DNA of 64,000 bases from Denitromonas halophila. Its GTDB lineage: Bacteria > Pseudomonadota > Gammaproteobacteria > Burkholderiales > Rhodocyclaceae. The stretch is taken from contig NZ_VMNK01000006.1 of NCBI RefSeq assembly GCF_007625155.1, positions 186,001 through 250,000 of the forward strand, in the 5' to 3' direction. The stretch's first letter is position 1. Every line of letters begins with the position of its first letter. Positions 34,064 to 42,336 of the stretch are shown piece by piece. The notes beneath the pieces were generated by a model that was not told where the DNA came from, searched no databases, and saw nothing but the letters and a program-made list of their open reading frames with translations. The translations under genes and the position numbers were made by a program.

Positions 34064-35437
34064 TCATGCGGCGGCGTGGCGGAAGGCGCCGGTTTTGCCG
34101 GTGGCGGGAATGGTGCCGAGCATGGGGACGCCGTCGAGCAGGGAGAGGTCTTCTTCGCCGCGCACGCGCTGGTCCATGAGTTCGAGCAGCAAGGCGGCGC
34201 CTACGCCGAGCAGCATGCCGAGGAAGACGGCGAGCGCGGTGTTGAGCAGTACCTTGGGGCTGGAGGGCTTGAGCGGCGCCACGGCCGGCGACAGAACAAC
34301 CACGTTGGTTTGCTGGGTCTGGCTCTCGAGGCTGGTTTGTGCGAGGCGCTGGGTGACGAGGTCGTAGGCGCGCTGGGCGTTTTCAACGTCGCGCTGGAAG
34401 ACGGCGATCTGGTCGCGCTGGGCTTTGAGGTCGAGGATTTTTTGCTTTTGCGCTTCGAGCGCGGCTTCGACTTCGGTGACACGCTGGACGTTGACCCGGT
34501 TGGTGGTGCCAAGCGAGCTGACGACACGGCGGGTTTCGGTGGCGATGCGGTCGCGCAGGCTGCTGATTTCGGCGTCGATGCGGGCGAGCTCGGGGTGGTT
34601 GGCGCCAAGCCGGCCGGCCATTTGCATGCGGGTGGCTTCTTGCCGCGAGAGGTCGGACTTGAGGCTCTGGATGAGGCCGTTTTGCATGACCTCGGGCAGG
34701 CTCTCGGCGCTGCCGCCCTGCGTTTGACGGGAGCGGCTGTCCACCCGCTGTGCCTGGGCCATCGAGAGCTGGGTAGAGAGTTCGGCCAGACGGGCGGTTT
34801 CAACGTCTAGGCGTTCGTCGGTGTTGATGATGCCGCGCTCTTGTTGGTATTCGGAGAGCTTCTTTTGGGCGACCTCGAGGTCGGCGCGCAGGCTGTTGGT
34901 CTGGCCGTCGAACCACTTGGCGTACTGGCGGGCGGGCTCGACCTTGAGTTCGAGGCTGACGTCGATATAGGCCTGGGCAAAGGTGTTGGCCACGCCGGCG
35001 GCAAAGCCGGGGTCGGTGCCCTCATAACCGATGGTGATGACATTGCTTTCGCGCGAAGGTTTGACGTCGAGCTTTTTCTTGAGCAACTCGGCCAGCCACA
35101 CCTTGATACTGCCCTCGCCGTCGGTGTCTTCACGCCATTGTTCTTGTACGACGGGCGACTGGTCCATCTTGAGCAGGCTAACCACACGCTGGGCGACGCG
35201 GTCGGACGAGATGATGTCGACCTGGGTGGCCATGTAACCGGGGATCATCTGCGCCGGCAGCAGGCCGCCGAGCAGCGGGTCGGCGCTTTTGGCGTCGACC
35301 ACCAGCGCGACTTCGGCGGTGTATTGCTTGGGCAGGATCAGGCTGACGGCGAGCGTGGTGCCAACGACCACGGCCAGGGTGGCGAGCACGAGCCAGAGCC
35401 GAGCGCGGAGAATGAGCAAGAATTGCTGGAACGACAT
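34064..35437 (-). CDS. epsF: Chain-length determinant protein EpsF (polysaccharide copolymerase)
   Basis: A 457-residue inner-membrane protein of the Wzz/PCP-2a family. The N-terminal membrane segment (LRARLWLVLATLAVVVGTTLAV) follows a 10-residue tail. A long periplasmic part at about residues 35-400 contains extended coiled coils (roughly 170-380). A second membrane segment with KVLLNTALAVFLGMLLGVGAALLLELMD ends at about residue 430. The short C-terminal tail faces EpsG. Together they set polymer length. There is a 16-bp gap after epsE. Confidence 0.92.
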   Translation of the reverse strand: MSFQQFLLILRARLWLVLATLAVVVGTTLAVSLILPKQYTAEVALVVDAKSADPLLGGLLPAQMIPGYMATQVDIISSDRVAQRVVSLLKMDQSPVVQEQWREDTDGEGSIKVWLAELLKKKLDVKPSRESNVITIGYEGTDPGFAAGVANTFAQAYIDVSLELKVEPARQYAKWFDGQTNSLRADLEVAQKKLSEYQQERGIINTDERLDVETARLAELSTQLSMAQAQRVDSRSRQTQGGSAESLPEVMQNGLIQSLKSDLSRQEATRMQMAGRLGANHPELARIDAEISSLRDRIATETRRVVSSLGTTNRVNVQRVTEVEAALEAQKQKILDLKAQRDQIAVFQRDVENAQRAYDLVTQRLAQTSLESQTQQTNVVVLSPAVAPLKPSSPKVLLNTALAVFLGMLLGVGAALLLELMDQRVRGEEDLSLLDGVPMLGTIPATGKTGAFRHAAA

Positions 35438-35453
35438 ATCAACGACCCCGGGC

Positions 35454-36281
35454 CTAGAACAGGCTTTCTTTCACGAAAATGACATCGTTGGGCTCAAGCG
35501 CTTGCTCAAGCTGCGGCTCGATGACGTGCTGCTGGCCGTCTTCGCCACGACGATGGATCTGCATGCCGCGCGTGGTGCCGCGGATGGTGACGCCACCGCC
35601 GGTGGCGAGGCCTTGCATGACGGTCATGCCGCGCTCGAGGCGGAAGGCGCCGGGGCGGTTCACTTCGCCATAGATATAGAAGGTGGGCGCGCGGTGCACA
35701 TAGATGACATCGCCGCCGGAGACGATCACGTCTTTGGCCAGATCGCCCTTCATGAACAGCTCGGGCACATCAATGCGGGTGCGCTCGATCTTGCCTTTGC
35801 GTACGCCGATCAGCACCAGCTCGTCGGCACCGGCACCGGAAATGCCGCCAGCCATGGCGAGCATGTCGGACAGGCGCATGTTGAAGGTTTCGAGCGGGTA
35901 GCGGCCGGGGCGATTAACCTGCCCGAGCACGGCCACCTGGTTGCCGCGAATCTGCAGCGGCAAGATGCCGATCTGCGGTTGCAGCACGAAGCCACCACTG
36001 CGCAGTTGCTCGGCAATGCGCGACTCGGCAGCGGGTACGGTCAGCCCGCCGACGTCGACATTGCCCACCAGCGGAAAGGTAATGGCGCCGTTTTCAGAGA
36101 CCCGGGTTTCGGTGGTGAGGTCGGGGTTCTGGAAGACGGTGATGCGGATGATGTCGCCGGGGCCGAGCACGTATTCGGCATCGGCGGCCTGGGCGCTGGA
36201 CAGCACGCCCGCGAACATCAACAGGCACAGCAGGGACTGGAGCAGTCGGCGGAAGGACATGGGCTGGCGGTGTGGAGTCAT
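35454..36281 (-). CDS. epsE: Polysaccharide export protein EpsE (Wza-like, SLBB domain)
   Basis: A 275-residue exported protein. A hydrophobic signal (LLQSLLCLLMFAGVLSSAQA) is followed by the poly-export domain YVLGPGDIIRITVFQNPDL, then SLBB-type regions (VAVLGQVNRPGRYPLE, FYIYGEVNRPGAFRLE). It forms the periplasmic/outer-membrane export channel component. No lipobox cysteine is present after the signal, unlike E. coli Wza. An alternative start at 36260 (MSFRRLLQ) would shorten the positively charged leader. It is linked to epsD (24-base gap) and epsF. Confidence 0.92.
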   Translation of the reverse strand: MTPHRQPMSFRRLLQSLLCLLMFAGVLSSAQAADAEYVLGPGDIIRITVFQNPDLTTETRVSENGAITFPLVGNVDVGGLTVPAAESRIAEQLRSGGFVLQPQIGILPLQIRGNQVAVLGQVNRPGRYPLETFNMRLSDMLAMAGGISGAGADELVLIGVRKGKIERTRIDVPELFMKGDLAKDVIVSGGDVIYVHRAPTFYIYGEVNRPGAFRLERGMTVMQGLATGGGVTIRGTTRGMQIHRRGEDGQQHVIEPQLEQALEPNDVIFVKESLF

Positions 36282-36305
36282 CGTGGGTGTCTTGTGGTCG
36301 GCGCC

Positions 36306-37316
36306 TTACTTGAGGCCCGACACGCCTTTTTCGAGAGCCTGGGTGCTGATCGCTTCAGTGGCCGGGGCGACGGCAGCCGGCGCCGCGTCAGCCTCAGTGG
36401 GTAGCGATGTGGCGGCGGCATCGAGCGCGGTGGCCGGTTGCGCCGCGTCTGCCTGGGCGGCGACGGTGGGCGCTGTGAACTTGCCCATGTATTCGATTTG
36501 CGCCACGTCGCGCAGGCGCTTGAGCTCGTCGCGCGCCATGTCGGCTTTGGTGCGATTGAGCAAGAAGCGCTCAATGAACGGGGTGGCAGCGGCCAGATCA
36601 AGCGGCTGGGGGCGCGAGGCGGCGAGGTAGATGACGAGCACGCCTTGCGGGGTTTGCACCAAGCCGGTCTGACCGTCTTTCATGCTGGCGAATCGCGGCA
36701 AGGCCTCGAGCGGCAGCTGCTCGGCTGCGCGGACACCACCGCCAACCTGGAAGGGCAGATTGTTATCGCGTAGCCAGGTGACGACATTGTTGAGGTTGCC
36801 CGCGGCGGCAACCGCTGCGCGCAGCGCCTCGACCTTGTCGGGCCCGACGGTGATGTTGAGCTCTTGCAGGGTGTAGATGCGGCGCTCGGCGAAGAGCGCG
36901 GGGTTTTCGTCGTAGAAGGCCTGGATGGTCGCCGGGGCGGGCGGCTCGGCGGTGGCGGCGAACTGCTCCATATAGCTGCGCGAGAGGATTTCTCGGCGGG
37001 AGGTTTCGATGGCCTGCATGACTTGCGGGTTGCGGTCGAGCTTTTTGTCGATGGCGCGCTGAACCAGCAGCTCCTGGTCGATCAGGCGTTCGAGCACGCG
37101 CGAGCTGGCCAGTTCGACCTGCTGGGGCTTGAGGTTGGGGGTGCGCGCCAGCACGTTGTTGATTTGATGGACGGAGATTTCGTCCGAATTCACACGGGCG
37201 GCGACCTGGGTCGGCGATTTTGCGTCGTCCGACTTGCCGCACCCTGCCAGCACGAGTGCGCTGGCAACCAATACCGCCGCTCCGACTGCGCGACCTCCGA
37301 CCTTTTGAAACGCCAT
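36306..37316 (-). CDS. epsD: EpsD-family peptidyl-prolyl cis-trans isomerase lipoprotein
   Basis: A 336-residue lipoprotein of the PpiC/SurA parvulin class. The ATG at 37314-37316 is preferred: GGAG lies 8 bases upstream and it opens a lipoprotein signal with LAGC (Cys near residue 26). An N-terminal SurA-like helical region (VNSDEISVHQINNVLARTP) is followed by the parvulin domain at about residues 155-255. The tail is Ala/Thr-rich. It is likely a periplasmic chaperone for exopolysaccharide envelope proteins. Known EpsD proteins are always in this type of locus. Confidence 0.9.
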   Translation of the reverse strand: MAFQKVGGRAVGAAVLVASALVLAGCGKSDDAKSPTQVAARVNSDEISVHQINNVLARTPNLKPQQVELASSRVLERLIDQELLVQRAIDKKLDRNPQVMQAIETSRREILSRSYMEQFAATAEPPAPATIQAFYDENPALFAERRIYTLQELNITVGPDKVEALRAAVAAAGNLNNVVTWLRDNNLPFQVGGGVRAAEQLPLEALPRFASMKDGQTGLVQTPQGVLVIYLAASRPQPLDLAAATPFIERFLLNRTKADMARDELKRLRDVAQIEYMGKFTAPTVAAQADAAQPATALDAAATSLPTEADAAPAAVAPATEAISTQALEKGVSGLK

Positions 37317-37507
37317 GAATCCAACTCCGCTCAGGCGCACGCACCAGTTTGGCGCACGCACCACATAAAGGGACGTTCGCGAGTGCATGACAATCGCGAT
37401 GTGCAGTGCATCAATGTATGCCGCGATTGTTACACGAAAACATTTCATTCCATCGGGCAGTAACATCCGCATAACAACTTATGCCCATTTACTAGCGCCA
37501 GACGAGA

Positions 37508-37533
37508 CTCGGGCCCGGCAAGCCGGGCCCGAG
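37508..37533 (-). terminator. Strong hairpin after the PEP-CTERM gene
   Basis: A perfect 12-bp GC-rich stem (37508-37519 with 37522-37533) 19 bases after the PEP-CTERM stop. It is not followed by a T run on the minus strand, so it may stabilise or attenuate rather than fully end transcription toward epsD. Confidence 0.45.
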
Positions 37534-37551
37534 GTGTATTACTGCACTGGC

Positions 37552-38088
37552 TTAGCGGCCGACGCGACGACGCGCGATCAAGCCAATCAGACCGAGACCG
37601 GCCAGCAGCATGCCGTATTGCTCGGGCTCGGGCACCGGCGACACACTGGCTGCCCAGCTGTACACACCGCCCGTGGCGCCGATTGTGGTGCCGCCGACCT
37701 GGAAGAAGTAGTTGCCGGCGGCAAGCTGGAAGCTGCCGCTGAGCTGCTCGCCCGAACCGAAGGTGGTGATTTGCGAATCGACGCCGGCATCAAAGCTGCC
37801 CACCGTGCCGAGGTCAGCCCACAGACTGGCGGTCAGGCCGCCGATATCGAAACCCACCATGGTGGGCCCAACCACATACGACAGCTCAATATCGGACGCC
37901 CCCAGGCCGCCAACAACCGGCTGACTGAGGCTGAAAAAGTAGTGATCGACGAACGAGGAGCCCGGCGCCGCCACGTGCGTTTGCGCACCTGCGGCCGAGC
38001 CCGACGACAGGTCGATGACTGAATTGACGGCCATGGCGGGCGCCGCCAGGACACTGAACACGGCCAAAACCAAAAACTTGATCTTCAT
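37552..38088 (-). CDS. PEP-CTERM protein of the exopolysaccharide locus (FxDxF-like)
   Basis: A 178-residue exported protein with signal peptide MKIKFLVLAVFSVLAAPAMA. A beta-rich body carries the segment SFVDHYFFSLSQP, reminiscent of the FxDxF family of PEP-CTERM proteins. The sorting signal VPEPEQYGMLLAGLGLIG ends in ARRRVGR, with PEP at residues 153-155. It is small, acidic and without cysteines, suggesting a matrix or surface role. It lies between epsL and epsD and is probably sorted by XrtB. GGAG lies 8 bases before the start, and a good sigma-54-like promoter lies about 35-50 bases upstream. Confidence 0.88.
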   Translation of the reverse strand: MKIKFLVLAVFSVLAAPAMAVNSVIDLSSGSAAGAQTHVAAPGSSFVDHYFFSLSQPVVGGLGASDIELSYVVGPTMVGFDIGGLTASLWADLGTVGSFDAGVDSQITTFGSGEQLSGSFQLAAGNYFFQVGGTTIGATGGVYSWAASVSPVPEPEQYGMLLAGLGLIGLIARRRVGR

Positions 38089-38122
38089 GCTGCACTCTCC
38101 AAAAAAGCATCACGAACATATA

Positions 38123-38138
38123 AGCACGCAACATGCCA
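38123..38138 (-). promoter_or_regulatory. Sigma-54-like -24/-12 promoter of the PEP-CTERM gene
   Basis: Minus strand TGGCAT-N5-GTGCT: 8 of 10 consensus positions match TGGCAC-N5-TTGCW, with the GG and GC pairs exactly 10 bp apart. Its GC lies about 35 bases before the start codon. Confidence 0.55.
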
Positions 38139-38494
38139 GACACATCTGCCGTCGTGCTCTTGAGACAAAAAACCATTAGAGCATCAGCACATTGCAATAG
38201 TCTTACCGGGCGCTCGCACTGGCAACTCATGGGCTCTGGCGCCGGCCTTTGTAAAATTTGCCGACCTGTGCCAAACGGGTAAAACAAACCAACCCGATCA
38301 ACATGTCGTAGGTGCGCATCATGCACGTACGTCATATCAGTTGCAAGCGCACAATCACCCCGCTCGTCAGGTTTGGCGAGGCATGTCGCGATTTTTGCGC
38401 ACCGCTTCTGTTGCAATGCGCCAAACGCAAGGCCTTGCCTCAGAATCGCTGGAACGCACGTCAGTGCTGGCGTCGATCGCCATGACATTCATTT

Positions 38495-38510
38495 AAAACG
38501 CCGAGCGGCG
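38495..38510 (-). terminator. Weak terminator-like hairpin after epsL
   Basis: Minus strand stem CGCC-GCTC-GGCG followed by TTTT, about 30 bases after the epsL stop. The stem is only 4 bp, so function is doubtful. Confidence 0.35.
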
Positions 38511-38538
38511 CCCTTACCTGCAACGCTCTTTCTGCCGA

Positions 38539-39822
38539 TCAAAAAAGATATTGCGCCGACACCGTGCCCACGTTGGCGGTGTACCCGGCATTGGGGTCGT
38601 CACTCGATCGGCGGTAGCGGCCAATCGACACCGCAAGCCGGAGCGGGTCGATGGGGGTGTAGCTGAGGCTGAGGGAGTAGGTACGGGTGATGTCGTCGCG
38701 GCTTTGGCTACCAGAGAGCAAGCCTGGGTCGCCCCGGAAGTCGCGCTTGCGCCATTCGACCGCGCCTTGCACCAGCACGCGCCCGGACACCGCCCAGCTG
38801 GGGGTGAAGGACGCGGCGCGGGTAACCACGAAGTTGTCGAAGAGGTCGTCCCGCGCGCCGATTTCGCGGCGCAGGGTGGCCGAGACGGCGAGTTTGCCCG
38901 TGGGCGTCCAATCGTAGGTGAGCCGGCCGGTCGGGCCGGTGTAGTCACGGTAGGTGAGATTGGGGTGTTGCCTGCGGGTGACACCGGCGTAGCCATTGAG
39001 GCGGCTGTGGCCGGTGAGCTGCCAGCGGCCGCTCAGTTGCAGGTCGGTTTGCTCGAAGCCATCGTCGGACAGCACGCCAGCCTGGCGATTGGGGTAGGTG
39101 CCATCGGTGAAGCGGCCAACCAGCGCGATCTGGTTGCCGGAGCGCGGGCGATAGGTCAGGCGCAGCTCGGGCCGCAGGGCTTCATAGTCGCTGGTTTGCG
39201 ACGCGACGTCGCTATAGGTAGACGAAAACCGCTCGATACCGGCGCCCACCGACCAGTCGGGGTGCCACCAGTAGTCGCCACTGAACCGCAGCGACCGGGA
39301 GGTGCCAATGCTGCTGCGGCTGCCGCCGACGTCCGCCAGGTCGCGGGCGGACTGGCTCTGGTCGACGCTGAGCCGGCCGGTGAGCCGGTGGCCCAGTGCC
39401 CAGTCCCAGCGCAACTCGCCGCCCTGGGTGTCGTAATTGAGCGTGTCGAAGCGCTGGAAGCCAATGCGCGCGAAATTGGCCGAGGCGCGCAGGCGCTGGA
39501 GGCTGTATTGCCGGTCGAAATCGGCGCGCAGCGAGGTGATGCTGATGCGATCGCTCTGCGACTGGCCAAAGGGGCGCACCCCAGGCGCAACGCGATAGAC
39601 GTTGTCGTCGAACTGAAACACCTGCCCGGCGGTGAGACTGAAGGTGTCGTCGGCGGCCATGGCGCCGGCCGGCAAAAGCAGTGCGCCCAACACGGCGCCC
39701 ACGCAGAGCGCGGCCGCCGTTGGATCACGCCCCTGACATGCAGGGCCAGAGCGCCGATCTGCAGTCGTCCCGGTGGCAAGAGATGTCACATTGACCCCAA
39801 TAAAACCCATATGAATATTCAA
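38539..39822 (-). CDS. epsL: EpsL-like outer-membrane beta-barrel of the exopolysaccharide locus
   Basis: A 427-residue exported protein. A signal-like segment ends near GALLLPAGAMAADD (about residue 57). The rest is alternating beta strands with Tyr/Trp/Arg patterns and ends in VSAQYLF, the C-terminal Phe expected for outer-membrane barrels. This agrees with the EpsL family linked to exosortase-B loci; it may be the outer-membrane exit port. The TTG at 39820-39822 has AGGA 6 bases upstream; the ATG at 39808-39810 is the alternative. It diverges from epsB. Confidence 0.82.
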   Translation of the reverse strand: MNIHMGFIGVNVTSLATGTTADRRSGPACQGRDPTAAALCVGAVLGALLLPAGAMAADDTFSLTAGQVFQFDDNVYRVAPGVRPFGQSQSDRISITSLRADFDRQYSLQRLRASANFARIGFQRFDTLNYDTQGGELRWDWALGHRLTGRLSVDQSQSARDLADVGGSRSSIGTSRSLRFSGDYWWHPDWSVGAGIERFSSTYSDVASQTSDYEALRPELRLTYRPRSGNQIALVGRFTDGTYPNRQAGVLSDDGFEQTDLQLSGRWQLTGHSRLNGYAGVTRRQHPNLTYRDYTGPTGRLTYDWTPTGKLAVSATLRREIGARDDLFDNFVVTRAASFTPSWAVSGRVLVQGAVEWRKRDFRGDPGLLSGSQSRDDITRTYSLSLSYTPIDPLRLAVSIGRYRRSSDDPNAGYTANVGTVSAQYLF

Positions 39823-39947
39823 AACAAATCCTGAAGCGATAGACGGCTCGCTGCGCTGAAGCCCCCATGGCAGGCCGCATCTTGATGCGAATTAGGCCAC
39901 ACGATCAAGTCGAAACGATGAAACGATGTAGCCGATTGCAACATTTC

Positions 39948-39963
39948 AGGCATATGATATGCG
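39948..39963 (+). promoter_or_regulatory. Sigma-54-like -24/-12 promoter of epsB
   Basis: AGGCAT-N5-ATGCG: GG and GC pairs exactly 10 bp apart, 7 of 10 consensus positions. Its GC lies about 32 bases before the epsB ATG. It is part of the palindrome GCATAT-G-ATATGC. Upstream lie an inverted repeat CGCATC-TT-GATGCG (39876-39889) and a tandem GAAACGAT (39911-39927). Confidence 0.4.
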
Positions 39964-39994
39964 CTTGTTGCCTTGCACAAAAAAACTCTAACCG

Positions 39995-41389
39995 ATGTTT
40001 GCCAGCCTCGAAAAATCCAGCCAGCGCCATCGTAGCGGAATCTCCTTCTCCAGCACGATCGAAACATTTCTGGACCCGGCAGTTGCCGTAGCCACGCTGT
40101 TTCTGGTCGCGCTGACCTACGGCGAGCGCCCCGACGCGCCCTATGTCATTGTTGCGCTGATCGTTTTTTCGCTCACCTTTCCCGGCGCGCTCTTTTTGCA
40201 CGAGCGCTTTCGCCGCATGCTGCGCAAGACCGTCATCAATTGGCTGATCGTGGCGGCCATTCTGGTGGTATTTGGCCGAGCGAGTGGATACATCTCTGTG
40301 TTCCCGGAAGAAGTCATCCAGGCCTGGCTACTCGCCACGCCAATCGCCCTGATCGGCATGCACAGTCTGGCGCGCTGGGTGGTGCCGAACATCCTGTCGA
40401 TGGAAGGCTATACCCGCACCGCGATCATCGCCGGCTGCAACGAAACCGGCCTCCGGCTCGCCCAAAACTTTGCCGAGAACCGTTTTATCGGCGTGCGCTT
40501 CATGGGCTATTTCGACGATCGCGCCCGCGAACGCCTTGAGGGCATTGGCGATGCGCCCTTGCTGGGCGGCCTGGAGCAACTGGCCGACTTCGTGAAGCAC
40601 CACCATGTCGACCATATTTACCTGGCACTGCCCATGGCCAGCCAGCCACGCATCCTGAAAGTACTCGACAACATCAAGGACACCACTGCCTCGGTGTTTT
40701 TCGCGCCCGACATCTTCGTGACCGATCTCATTCAGGGGCAGGTCGACCATGTCGGTGGCATGCCCGTGGTGGCGGTGTGCGAGACACCCTTCATTGGCAT
40801 CAGCGGCATGATCAAACGCATGTCGGACGTGATTCTGGCGACGCTGATCCTGATCCTGATCTCGCCGGTGATGCTGTTCGTTGCCATCGGCGTGAAACGC
40901 TCATCGCCCGGGCCGGTCATCTTCAAGCAGCGGCGCTACGGCCTCGATGGCAAGGAGATCGTGGTCTATAAGTTCCGCTCAATGAGCAGCTGCGACGATG
41001 GCGCGGTGGTCAAGCAGGCCTCGAAGAACGACCAGCGCATCACCCCGTTTGGCGCCTTCATTCGCCGCACTTCGCTCGACGAGCTGCCGCAGTTCATCAA
41101 TGTGCTGCAGGGGCGCATGAGCATTGTTGGCCCCCGCCCCCACGCGGTGGCGCACAACGAAACCTATCGCAAGCTGATCAAGGGCTACATGGTGCGCCAC
41201 AAGGTCAAGCCGGGCATCACCGGCTGGGCGCAGGTGAGCGGCTACCGCGGCGAAACCGAGACGGTCGAAAAGATGGAAAAGCGCATCGAATACGACCTGG
41301 AATACCTGCGCAACTGGTCGCTCAGCATGGATTTGTGGATCATCGTCAAGACCGTTGTGCTGGTCTTCCGTGACCGCCATGCCTACTGA
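39995..41389 (+). CDS. epsB: Undecaprenyl-phosphate glucose phosphotransferase EpsB
   Basis: A 464-residue polyisoprenyl-phosphate hexose-1-phosphate transferase that starts each repeat unit by moving a sugar phosphate (usually glucose) onto undecaprenyl phosphate. There are about four N-terminal membrane segments, a Rossmann-like CoA-binding-fold region (TAIIAGCNETGLRLAQ), then a fifth membrane segment and the bacterial sugar transferase domain from residue 270 with KRSSPGPVIFKQRRYG, YKFRSM, RRTSLDELPQF and VGPRPHAV. No clear ribosome site precedes the ATG, so the exact start is less sure. The lytic transglycosylase gene overlaps its end. Confidence 0.93.
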   Translation: MFASLEKSSQRHRSGISFSSTIETFLDPAVAVATLFLVALTYGERPDAPYVIVALIVFSLTFPGALFLHERFRRMLRKTVINWLIVAAILVVFGRASGYISVFPEEVIQAWLLATPIALIGMHSLARWVVPNILSMEGYTRTAIIAGCNETGLRLAQNFAENRFIGVRFMGYFDDRARERLEGIGDAPLLGGLEQLADFVKHHHVDHIYLALPMASQPRILKVLDNIKDTTASVFFAPDIFVTDLIQGQVDHVGGMPVVAVCETPFIGISGMIKRMSDVILATLILILISPVMLFVAIGVKRSSPGPVIFKQRRYGLDGKEIVVYKFRSMSSCDDGAVVKQASKNDQRITPFGAFIRRTSLDELPQFINVLQGRMSIVGPRPHAVAHNETYRKLIKGYMVRHKVKPGITGWAQVSGYRGETETVEKMEKRIEYDLEYLRNWSLSMDLWIIVKTVVLVFRDRHAY

Positions 41390-42014
41390 TCGCTTCGCCC
41401 GCAACCTGGGTGCGATGGTCGTGCTGATGTTTGCCGGCACCACCCCGGCGCACAGCAATGACACCCCCTACCGCCTGCAAACACCCAGCGCCGCGTACCG
41501 GCTGCAGCCGCGCGCCGACTGGCGCCTTCCGCAAGCCGCAGAACACAATCCCGCCACCCGCGCCCGCCCCTTCTCGGATGACATCGCCGACGCCGCCCGC
41601 GCCGCCGGCATCGAACCCGAATTGCTGCATGCGGTGGTCAAGATCGAGTCCGGCTACAACGCCTCTGCGGTGTCGGCCAAAGGCGCGCAAGGCCTGGCGC
41701 AGGTGATGCCGGCCACCGCCGAGCAATTTCAACGCCCCGGCGCCGTCGGCTCACTTACCGCCGGCGCCAACTATCTTCGGTATTTGCTCGACCGCTTCAA
41801 CGGCGACCTGACCCTCACCCTGGCCGCCTACAACGCCGGCCCCGGCGCCGTCAAACGCCACGGCGGCGTGCCGCCCTACGCCGAAACCGAGGCCTACGTC
41901 CCCCGCGTCATGGCCGAATACACCGCCCTGCGCGCCGAACGCCGCCGCTTGCCAACTCAGTGGCAACAAGGCAGCGCCTGGCAGGATCGCACCAAGGGAT
42001 TGCCCGGCTCGTAA
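41379..42014 (+). CDS. Lytic transglycosylase (SLT domain)
   Basis: A 211-residue exported protein. The ATG at 41379 lies inside epsB (11-base overlap) and opens a signal-like N-terminus (NLGAMVVLMFAGTTPAHS). The SLT domain (about residues 75-170) has the catalytic Glu in HAVVKIESGYN, then GAQGLAQVMPATA and LAAYNAGPGAV. It cleaves peptidoglycan glycan strands. Coupling to epsB suggests opening of the wall for polymer export, though this is inference. Confidence 0.9.
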   Translation: MPTDRFARNLGAMVVLMFAGTTPAHSNDTPYRLQTPSAAYRLQPRADWRLPQAAEHNPATRARPFSDDIADAARAAGIEPELLHAVVKIESGYNASAVSAKGAQGLAQVMPATAEQFQRPGAVGSLTAGANYLRYLLDRFNGDLTLTLAAYNAGPGAVKRHGGVPPYAETEAYVPRVMAEYTALRAERRRLPTQWQQGSAWQDRTKGLPGS

Positions 42015-42336
42015 ATCCTCGTAAGGTGGGCGGCTCGTCGCCCACCGTCGGCCGAGGCCCCGGGCACAAAGCCCCGTAACCGCGTATTACCCGATCCACC
42101 ACCGCTTGGTGGGCAGCGGAGCTGACCACCCTACGCAACCCACCCGTGCGGCACCGCGGTTATCGTGGGGTGGGAGCTCGCCGCCCGCCGGCCCCCCATG
42201 GCAACTTGCGCTCAAACCGGGATAATGACGACAGCACACAGACGCCGCAGCGTTTGGGCGGGTTGGCGGGCGGGTCTCCGGCAGCCTTCCGGCCATGGCC
42301 AGCGGCGCACCCCCTGCCACGGAGAAACGGATTTTC
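42015..42336. other. 322-bp intergenic region with three palindromes
   Basis: No gene seen. It contains hairpins at 42021-42046 (GTAAGGTGGGCG...CGCCCACC), 42108-42134 (minus, GTAG head, GGTGG...CCACC) and 42165-42189 (GTGG head, imperfect). The dacB ribosome site is near 42321. Confidence 0.6.
42021..42189. repeat. Cluster of three REP-like palindromes
   Basis: Copies at 42021-42046, 42108-42134 and 42165-42189. The middle one nearly equals those at 20357-20383 and 21093-21119. The outer ones have degenerate heads (GTAA, GTGG). Confidence 0.65.

Larger units (their letters stand above)
38089..38538. other. 450-bp gene-free regulatory gap between epsL and the PEP-CTERM gene
   Basis: No convincing coding frame was found. 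It holds the sigma-54-like promoter at 38123-38138, a weak hairpin after epsL (38495-38510), and a palindromic ACGTACGT near 38330. Its length suits an enhancer-dependent promoter with upstream activator sites. Confidence 0.5.

Noticed and set aside
37469-37484. Inverted repeat GCATAA-CAAC-TTATGC upstream of epsD
   Set aside because: It resembles the other GCATAT palindromes but has no -24/-12 spacing and a different core; it may be chance.
38217-38290. A second sigma-54-like site (TTGGCAC...GGCA) further upstream of the PEP-CTERM gene
   Set aside because: The GG-to-GC distance is 9 bp, one short; sigma-54 is strict on spacing, and a correctly spaced site lies closer to the gene.
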